Assembly: GCA_911728455.2 (NCBI GenBank)
Contig: OU452229.1
Span: forward strand, 21,146,754-21,210,753
From: Marthasterias glacialis
Lineage: Eukaryota; Echinodermata; Asteroidea; Forcipulatida; Asteriidae
Reading direction: 5' to 3'
DNA length: 64,000 bases
The notes beneath the pieces were generated by a model. The model did no database searches and was not told the origin of the DNA. It worked only from the letters and a program-made list of their open reading frames with translations. A program made the translations under genes and the position numbers. Positions 56,389 to 64,000 of the stretch are shown here, piece by piece; position 1 is the stretch's first letter, and every line of letters begins with the position of its first letter.

Positions 56389-57690
56389 AAACCTTGGAAT
56401 GTTGATAATGGGTGATTATGTAAAGTCCATCAGCTTTATGCATACTATTCAAATGACGTTGAATAATTTAAGGCAGGACTTTTTTTTTTTTTTTTTTATA
56501 TATATATAGTCTGAAGGACACACTGTTAATGAAAGACAGTTAAATACTGGTTGGGTAAACACCAACAGCAACTTCCTAAAACAAGACCGAGGGCCAATTT
56601 CCCAATGAGCTTTTAATAATAATATTGGAGGCTAATCATCCTTACTGGCAGCTCAGAAGCTGAATTGCGAAGGACGCGGCTTCACGTGTTCGAGCTGCAG
56701 GCATTCGAGTAATTATTGCCACCTGTAATTTACAACATGAACATGGTTGTGCAACGAAAAGTGACAAATTCATTGACAAATTTTACATGTAGTTTCTCTT
56801 TTGTAAGGTCAAAGTGCATCCACAAAATAGTGTCATCTTGCATGTACTTTATCTTGTATAAATCTGCAAGCGTTTTAAATATCTGTAACCATTTTATCAT
56901 TGCTCGTTACTCCTGTTTACCTCATTCAAAATACATCGCAAGTTAATTTCCTAGATTGCCTCCATACCCCAACCCGCAATCTGCATACGATTATTGTCCT
57001 GTTTTTCAGCTGGCCACAGAAATGTTTTGCCTGAATCTGCTTTTATTTACTGAGAGGCAGTTGATGCTGTTATCCAGACCTCTAGTCACTTGTTTACTGG
57101 TTGCGTTGGCAAATTAGGCCCTCATTAGCGAGCACATTGGAGATGGATCGACCACTGCATTTCAACCACTGCATATTGACAGTCTTCATCAATAACATCA
57201 TCACTATTTGATACGACATCTCCATCTGGAACCAAAAAAAAACTTAAAACAAATAATAAAGCAACTTGAAGGATCAGGGAGTAACATTAACATTCGTTTA
57301 AATTTAATTACGCAGCGAAACATTCTCAGCAAATCAGCCACTTACAGTTTATATGAAATACCACCTTGTGATTGTGGATTATTTGATCTCAATCTAACGG
57401 ACATGTCAACTCGTACTACACAAGTGTGTATCTCTATGGGTAAACATGTTTTGGGATACAAAGTATAAACAAACGTTCCGATTTCAAGTTTACTTTTATA
57501 AGTTCTTTTAAAAAAACGTTCGTTGATTCTTTAAAAAAGCATTTCGTTAATTAGCTTCGCGATATGGGCGTCTCCTATGGCCGGTTTGTCTGTGGTTCTT
57601 TTCTTGAGTCAATCATCGTTCAAGGATCAATTTCACATCCACTAAACCACCAAGAATAATGCTTTCGAGATGATATAGAATTGTATCGAC
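56389..57690. other. Single-copy interval, no supported gene
   Basis: A poly-T plus (TA)n microsatellite at about 56481-56510. Open frames at 56716-56946 and 57208-57468 (+) lack domain features; the second starts at TTG. Confidence 0.45.
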
Positions 57691-57848
57691 TCAAAAGGCC
57701 AGTTCGCGCGTTTCAGCCTTCAGTCATTAGTGCATGGGCCCATCGTTTGATTGAGCTCGCAGAGACCATGGGAGTAATTATATTTTTCCAAAATGCGAGG
57801 TGCGCAGTTTCGTTAATAACAATTTAAGCCAACCACACACACGATACT
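57691..57848 (+). repeat. Distal upstream module, orphan
   Basis: Copy of the distal module (CCAGTTCGCGCGTTTCAGCC ... ATTGAGCTCGCAGA). Further copies at about 58135-58290, 60010-60110 and 60160-60290 make this the densest cluster in the window. Confidence 0.5.
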
Positions 57849-58040
57849 CTTCACTGAGCTTTCAGACCAACCACGACTGCACCAGAGCCAACCTGAGTTC
57901 TACCCTCTGATGTTTTCATTCAATGCTTTGCTGAATAAGCAACAACCATACAGGAAGAACAGATAAAGAGATATCGTTTCAATTCTACAAGATTTAGATA
58001 CAGTAGGTGGGTGTGAGCTGCCATATCAAGACGCTGATGC
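57849..58040 (+). promoter_or_regulatory. Orphan proximal 5' block without a lectin gene
   Basis: A well-preserved copy of the block normally ending at a lectin ATG, with TTGCTGAATAAGCAA near 57926 and GATATCGTTTCAATTCTAC. It ends after GTGTGCTAAATTG with no lectin coding behind it; another distal module follows. Confidence 0.55.
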
Positions 58041-58290
58041 GTGTGCTAAATTGATTTTTAATCAAGATTGTTAAAACCGTGGGCGTAAACTGAGTCAATA
58101 CAATTTTATTGCATTTTTTTAAAAATGTATCAACTCAGTTTGCCAGCTTGCACGTTTCAGCCTTCCATTGTTACTGGGCCCACTGTTCGATTGAGCTCGC
58201 GGAGACCATGAGAGTAATTATATCTTTCTCAAATGAGAGGCGCCCAGTTAATTTAATAACAATTTAAGGCGACCACACTCATCGATATTC

Positions 58291-58496
58291 TTCACTGAGC
58301 TTTCTGACCAAGGAAGAACAGACAAAGAGATATCGTTTTACAAGATTTTACAAGCCTCAGATACAGTATTGAAGTGTGAGCTGCCGTATCAAGCTGCTGA
58401 TTGGTGTGCCAAACAGCATGTAAACCAGAGTTGTTAAAACATTATTTGCCACAACTCGGGCAAGATTGTGAAAAAACTGTTGGCTTTCTTAAAATA
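58291..58496 (+). promoter_or_regulatory. Shortened proximal 5' block of broken lectin copy
   Basis: The block has lost about 90 bp, jumping from TTTCTGACCA to AGGAAGAACAGACAAAGAG, and so lacks the near-palindrome. Ends CTGTTGGCTTTCTTAAAATA before the ATG. Confidence 0.45.
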
Positions 58497-59090
58497 ATGG
58501 GAGGATCTTGTTTGCCTTCTGTTTTGTTGATTCTCTTCACCGTTGGTATGAGTTCTGCTTATTCGTGTAACCCTCAGATGTTGTGTCCGTTCGGCTGGGA
58601 GTCATGGAGCGCCTAATGCTACACAATTCTTGAAGAACGATTGACTTGGGATGAAGGGAGATTAAGATGTCAGGAGATGGGACGGGAGATGGTTGCGCCT
58701 TCATCATCGGAAGAAAATAACTACATATATGTACTAAGTAAAGCCAATCCTGGATTGTGGATTAATTGCAATGATTTAAAGATTGAAGGACAGTGGGACT
58801 GCACTTCAGATAACAGTGGGTATATGAACTGGTACCGAAAGTCGGGTGAGCCAAACGGCGGGACTCGAGAAAACTGTGCTAAGATTGTAATTCAATGGGG
58901 CGGTAAATGGAATGATGTTGCATGCTCAAATAAAAATCCAACTATCTGCAAAGGCAAGGAAGTCGTGTCAACACAGGCCAAGTTGAAGCAATGGCGCCTG
59001 TTTGCTTCCTGTCTGACCGGCCACACCTTACGAGAGATACCGACCAGCAACGTTGTTAAAATACAACTATTGAAAGGATACACTAGATAG
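58497..59090 (+). pseudogene. CTLD-PAN lectin, nonsense plus 3' fusion
   Basis: The frame starts normally with a signal peptide ending S-S-A-Y-S, but TAA at 58614-58616 replaces the Ser of S-G-S-C. The frame is otherwise open from there through W-I-N-C, I-E-G-Q-W-D-C, Y-R-K-S-G-E-P-N and W-N-D to the start of the PAN (T-S-N-V). At about 59052 it passes into the dispersed repeat also found at 55668 and ends after ten foreign codons. Four of the six PAN cysteines are therefore missing (only the first remains complete with context). The rest of the CTLD is well preserved, so inactivation is recent. Confidence 0.9.
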
Positions 59091-59758
59091 AACTTAGGAA
59101 TTAAATCTTGAAACAAAATTAAGGATTAAATTAAGTAGACTTGTTGATTAAATTATACAATTTAATGTTTGTGGGAAAGCACTTAGGTTATAGTAATAGT
59201 AATAATGTAATTATTGTAATTTATAATTATATATTTAACAAAACTTAAGGTTTGCTCCAACCAAAATATGCTGTAGATAAAAACTCTCACAATAAAACTC
59301 TCAGTTGACAGTTAACCGAAGGTCACTTTTTTCATCAATTTTTTTGTTTTTAAGGCGAATAATTATGCAAAACGAATTTTCAAAAATAAAGGTTATTTGC
59401 CATTTTGTTTTGTTTTGGCCCTTTTCTTGAAGAGTAATTAGTTGTCACAAAATCTGTACAGTTTCACAAGAAGAAAGGTTTCAAGTTTATAATGTCTTAG
59501 ATCACACATCACACGATTGAAAGACAAAAAGTTTGATATTATGTTACATATCTCTGACCATGATAGGCTCAAAGTGCTTTGGGCTTCCGGCCTCAACCAA
59601 TCAAAACCACTCTTTTGAAAAATGACGATCCCCTACAACAAGAAAAACAATGTTAAGAACTCTAGCAAAGTTACTCTTGATATACATGTAAGTTTACAAA
59701 ATATGTTTACATTATAATTTTCTCTCATTGTTCGAAACATCTAAATTAAAACGCAGCT
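59051..59758. repeat. 700-bp dispersed repeat, copy 2
   Basis: Copy of 55668-56388, fused to the truncated PAN codons. No ORF. Confidence 0.7.
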
Positions 59759-60298
59759 TTGCATCAATGTAAACAGATTAGTCGATGTCGATACAATTTG
59801 TTTTAAATGTTAGAATATTCTAAGTTATAATTTTGATTCTTTTTAGATGACGTTTACGAGCTTGAATGTGGCCAAGCAGAGTGGCCTTAATTAGCTACAC
59901 GACTATGGGCGTCTCCTGCGGCCGATTTGTGTGCGATTGTCGTTTCTGGATTAATTTCTCATCCACTAAACCACAATAAAGGATGAGAGTTTCGAGATGC
60001 AATCAATAAAAATCCACTCAGTTTGACAGCTTGCACGTTTCTATCTTTAATTCTTACTCTACCCATTGTTCGATTGAGCTTGCAGAGATCGTGGGAGTAA
60101 TTATATTTTCACCAAAGTATTCTAAATTATAATTTAGATTCTTTTTTTAGATGGTATTTACGACCTCGCACGTTTCTGCCTTCATTCATTACTGGGCTCA
60201 TCGTTCGATTGAGCTCACAAAAAACGTGGGAGTAATTATATTTTTCCCAAATGCGCAGATTAGTTAATAACAATTTAAGCCGACCACACAGCGATATT
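59759..60298 (+). repeat. Upstream region of gene 9 with two distal modules
   Basis: Array-type DNA. 59860-59890 is the empty counterpart of the MITE site at 41990. Distal modules at about 60010-60110 and 60160-60290. Confidence 0.5.
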
Positions 60299-60582
60299 CT
60301 TCACTGAGCTTTCAGACCAACCTCGACTGCACCAGAGCCAACCTGAGTTCTACCCTCTGATGTTTTCATTCAATGCTTTGCTGAATAAACAACAACCATT
60401 GAGGAAGAAAAGAAAAAGAGATATCGTTTTAATTTTGCAAGATTTAGCTAGAGTGTTGAAGTAGGTGTGAGCTGCCATATCAAGCCGCTGATCGGTGTGC
60501 CAAACTGCATGTAAAATAGAGTTATTTTCCACAACCCGGGCAAGATTCTTTATTTTAAAAGACTGTTGGCTTTCTTGAAATA
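60299..60582 (+). promoter_or_regulatory. Conserved proximal 5' block of lectin gene 9
   Basis: Full-length shared block. The near-palindrome reads TTGCTGAATAAACAA here. Confidence 0.5.
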
Positions 60583-61308
60583 ATGGGAGGATTTTGTTTG
60601 CCTTCTGTTTTGTTGATTCTCTTCACCGTTGGTATGAGTTCTGCTCATTCGTGTAACCCTCAGATGTTGTGTCCGTTCGGCTGGGAGTCATGGAGCGGCT
60701 CATGCTACAAACTTCTTGAAGAACGAATGACTTGGGATGGAGGGAGATTAAGATGTCAGGAGATGGGAGGGGAGATGGTTGCGCCTTCATCATCGGAAGA
60801 AAATAACTATATACTGAATAAAACCAGCGATGTATTGTGGATTAATTGTAATGATTTAGAGATTGAAGGACAGTGGGACTGCACTTCAGAGAACGGCGTG
60901 TATATGAACTGGCAAACTGAGTGGACTGAGCCAAACGGTGGAACTGAAGAAAACTGTGCTGAGATTTTATTCGATTGGGGCGGTAAATGGAATGATGTGC
61001 CATGCTCAGAAAAAAGTCGCACTATCTGCAAAGGCAAGGAAGTCGTGGCAACACAGGTTAAGTTGAAGCAATGGCGTCTGCTTGCGTCGTGTCTGACCGG
61101 CCACACCTTACGAGAGATACCGACCAGCAACGTCCGTGCCTGCGCCACGATGTGCGACTACGACCCCAGATGTCGCTCCTTCAACATGCTGCATTTTGGG
61201 ACAGGGGAGCGAATTTGCCTACTCAACAATGGCACCCGCTACGAGGCTGACCACACCCACTTTGTGGAGTCGAAGAAACCTTTCACGTGTATTTACGGAG
61301 AGAGATAA
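60583..61308 (+). CDS. Secreted CTLD-PAN lectin, gene 9 (intact)
   Basis: 241 aa. Signal peptide, long-form CTLD with E-P-N and W-N-D, PAN with six Cys and N-G-T. The ligand-loop residues are private: L-N-K-T-S-D-V-L-W, T-S-E-N-G-V-Y-M-N-W, Q-T-E-W-T before E-P-N, I-L-F-D-W and N-D-V-P-C-S-E-K-S-R. The Q-T-E-W element is shared with genes 5/6, but the extra Cys of those genes is absent. Long linker (A-T-Q-V-K-L). PAN has N-M-L-H-F and L-L-N-N-G-T. Confidence 0.93.
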   Translation: MGGFCLPSVLLILFTVGMSSAHSCNPQMLCPFGWESWSGSCYKLLEERMTWDGGRLRCQEMGGEMVAPSSSEENNYILNKTSDVLWINCNDLEIEGQWDCTSENGVYMNWQTEWTEPNGGTEENCAEILFDWGGKWNDVPCSEKSRTICKGKEVVATQVKLKQWRLLASCLTGHTLREIPTSNVRACATMCDYDPRCRSFNMLHFGTGERICLLNNGTRYEADHTHFVESKKPFTCIYGER

Positions 61309-62484
61309 TTTCACTTCAACCATGCTGTAAAATCATTATGAGTAAAACCATAGAAATGACGCTCAAGTGATAGAAACAGCCGATCGTGGACGTTTTTACT
61401 CAAAGATTCATAGCTGCCCAAGTCTGGGTCTCTTTTAACATTTCAAATAATCATTGTTGTTGTTGTTGTTTTTGTTTAAATTAAGGTAGTAGAAATCTTA
61501 ATTTGATGTATTGAGTGAAACAACATTTATCTACCAATATTAGTTCGGAGAAAAACGATGAATATTCAGAAAATAAATCAGCAAATGGAGCTTGTGTTGG
61601 AAATTATTCTTCGAAGGAAATACTATCACAAATATTTCTTACAATTGAAATCAAAAACTAAAAATTGCTCTTGAGGTGTTTGGGCGGGTGAATGTAGATA
61701 TGTAAGTCAAGTTCGTTAAAATTTATCCCAGGTAAGAGCTCCATAGTGATTAGGGATCTCTTTGAGCATTGATCTTAAAAACAAGGAAATCAAGAAATGA
61801 TTTCGAGGCAGAATTAAACACATCTATGTAAATAAACAGAAACTTTACGTACGAGTCCACTCACTGTCAAGTACACTTCACACACCTCGAGAAGGTTTAT
61901 TTTACAAACAAAAACATCGACAGTAGCCACTATCGTTCTTGATAAACACTTCGGTCATGTATTTGAGAGGAAACGCTAACAAAATCTCTACATGTAAAAT
62001 TGTATGCACAACCAGAGGTTAAACCACAATTCACAATGGACGAGAAGGTGATTTTTTAAATTTGCACACACAGTTGTGATTTTGAATTTCTTTGTGATAT
62101 TTAAAATTGTTTAATGTCGACTAATAAAGTCCTGGGTTTACGAAGCTCACAAGGTGGTAGCGCGACGTGATTTATTACTGGTAGTTGAATATGCATTTTT
62201 ATAGGCATCGGTTGTGGTCGTTTTCTCTGATTGATGGTCATTTTGAGATTTAAGGCAGTTTCTGTTTTATTGCTATCATTAGGAACTTGCAAAAAGTCTT
62301 CACATCACTGGGATGACGAGGTAAGAAACGACTGAAACTGCTATTTTTTGGCTAATTGCAAATTTCAACAAATTGTTCGGTGTCAATATGATTATTAAAA
62401 TTTTCAAACGGCAGAGAAAATTCTAAAATAATATATGATGATTTCGCATCAGTGGCTTGTAGATTAATTGTAGTGACTTAGACT
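61309..62484 (+). repeat. Downstream array cassette of gene 9 (type 2, diverged)
   Basis: Recognisable match to the type 2 cassettes, with a (TTG)n run near 61455 and CCCAGGTAAGAGC near 61729. No gene. Confidence 0.55.
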
Positions 62485-62580
62485 GAGATGGAAGGACAGT
62501 GGGACTACACTTCAGACAACAGCGGGTATGTGAACTGATCGACAGTTGAGTCAGCCAAACGGCAGAACTTAGACATTGTA
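62485..62580 (+). pseudogene. CTLD relic, right edge
   Basis: Same fragment as 133-232, with D-C mutated to D-Y and a TGA in place of the TAG. Confidence 0.75.
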
Positions 62581-63075
62581 TTTGAATGGGATTGTATTGT
62601 TAGAATGATCTGAAATGAACATAAAATTTCTTAAGACTTTAGAAGAGATCAGCCAGCGCTAAAGTCAAAAGATGTATCGATGTCGATATGAATCTATATT
62701 TTTTTTTTATACGGCAAGAAAAAAAAAAAAAAATAAATAAAAAATCTATATTTATATATTTTTTTAAATAATTTTGATAACTTTTTTTCATATCGCATTA
62801 AGTAGCTTGAACAAGCTGAGCAGAGTGACCAATTATACGCGCAGTAGGCGTCTCCTTGACCGATTGTTTGGCCCTTTTTCGAATTTGCGTTCGGCCATTA
62901 ACTTCTCATCCAGTCATTCACCGTGCATGAAATTGGTTTGGAGATGCAATTAAACTGTAAAGACTCAAATTGCCTGTTCGTGTGTTTCTTCCTTCCATGG
63001 TCACTGGACCTATTGTTCGATTTAGCTCCTTAAGACAATGTTATAATTTTCCCAAAAGAGAGGCGCGTAAATTTT

Positions 63076-63294
63076 AACGTCCGTGCCTGCACCACGATGT
63101 GCGACTACGGCCCCAGATGTCGCTCCTTCAACGTGCATTGACCACACCCAGTTCATAGAGTGAAAAAAACTTCACTTTATTTACGGCATAACGAGCCAAT
63201 TTGTCAACTCAACAATGGCACCTGCTACGAGGCTGACCACACACAGTTCGTGGAGTCGAAGAAACCTTTCACGTGTATTTACGGAGAGAGATAA
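63076..63294 (+). pseudogene. Scrambled PAN-domain relic, right edge
   Basis: Same segment order as 664-882, including the misplaced C-terminal piece. Ends with an intact-looking K-P-F-T-C-I-Y-G-E-R and TAA. The TTAA at 63074-63077 is unoccupied. Confidence 0.75.
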
Positions 63295-64000
63295 TTTCAC
63301 TCAACCCACTTTAATCATAACGAGAGAAATGACGCTCAAGTGATAGAAACAGCCGACTTTTTTCACTCAAACATTCATAGACCAAGTTTGGGTCTCTTTT
63401 AACATTTTAAATAAATATTGTTGTACTTTTGTTGAAAGCAAGTCGCCACGAATATTCATTTGACACATTGAGTGAAAAACATTCATATATCAATATTCGT
63501 TCGAAGAAATAAAAAGTAATTGCTATTATTTAGTCTTTCAGGAAAAAAAAATAGCCAGAGGAACTTCTCCATTGGAATATTATCAACAAAAATTATTTTT
63601 GAATTGAAATCAAAAACAAATTGCTCTTAAGGTTTGGTGACGGGTTGAAGGGAGATGTGTAAGTGAAGTTCGTTTTATTCCAATTTATCACAAGTAAGAG
63701 CTTGATTGTGACAGAGATTTCGTTGGACGTTGATCTTAAGAACAATGGTACCAAGAAAACATCGACAAAAGGCACTGTTGTTCTTGAACTTTAAATACTC
63801 TGGTCATATATTTGGCAAGAGACGTTAACGGAATCTCTACATGTAAAACTGAGTTGCAAATTCGGGCAAAACAATGCGGAAAATTTGGGCAAAGCAAGAA
63901 GAAAAGTGAAGAAAGGGCGTTTTATTAGAAAATGGTATCGGTGTAAAATTTTGGGCAAATCAACCACTCTGCCTCTCACCCAAAGAGTTCCCATACGCCT
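63295..64000 (+). repeat. Downstream array cassette, right edge
   Basis: Matches 883-1453 up to about 63857, then switches to sequence like 8570-8710. The window ends inside it. Confidence 0.6.

Overview
This is eukaryotic nuclear DNA: AT-rich, full of degenerate transposons and microsatellites, with long non-coding stretches and secreted disulphide-rich proteins. The family content (a lectin expansion of innate-immune type, tRNA-type SINE debris, TTAA-site MITEs) fits a marine invertebrate. I favour a deuterostome such as an echinoderm, but no single-copy marker here fixes the species.

The window is one head-to-tail array, all on the + strand, of an intronless gene encoding a signal peptide, a C-type lectin domain (CTLD) with EPN and WND calcium/sugar motifs, and a C-terminal six-cysteine PAN/apple domain (about 234-243 aa). 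Nine copies are intact, with ATGs at 5455, 10886, 14973, 20395, 26790, 33343, 43507, 53744 and 60583. A tenth (58497) has a nonsense codon and has lost most of its PAN domain. Around them lie partial and dead copies: two promoterless 3' halves (21326 and 21933), a pseudogene lineage with a shared in-frame TGA (23465, 28737, 35259, 45448), isolated PAN pieces (25078, 30336, 41449, 51635) and scrambled relics at both window edges (133-882, 62485-63294). Most intact genes carry a shared proximal 5' block of about 230-290 bp, and most are followed by a 1-1.6 kb downstream cassette. The amplified unit is therefore promoter-gene-flank DNA, not a retrocopy.

Layout: 1-1.45 kb relic unit; 1.45-5.2 kb mostly single-copy with two small mobile elements; 5.2-20 kb genes 1-3, with a 1.3 kb DNA transposon after gene 3 and a small gene fossil after gene 1; 20.1-22.3 kb gene 4 and its tandem 3'-half copies; 23.5-25.2 kb pseudogene carrying a TTAA-site MITE; 25.5-34.2 kb two nearly identical genes 5 and 6; 35.2-42.4 kb and 45.4-52.6 kb two almost identical 7.2 kb blocks, each with a 1.6 kb decanucleotide AT satellite capped by a perfect 24-bp hairpin; genes 7 and 8 at 43.5 and 53.7 kb; 54.5-60 kb mixed single-copy and repeat DNA with the broken gene; gene 9 at 60.6 kb; closing relic unit.

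Interpretation: the scaffold of the protein (signal peptide, disulphides, PAN) is nearly invariant, while residues beside the calcium/sugar site differ from copy to copy in interchangeable segments. Together with near-identical islands and partial copies, this suggests a rapidly turning-over, gene-converting secreted lectin repertoire. Function (pathogen recognition, aggregation) is inferred from domain families only.
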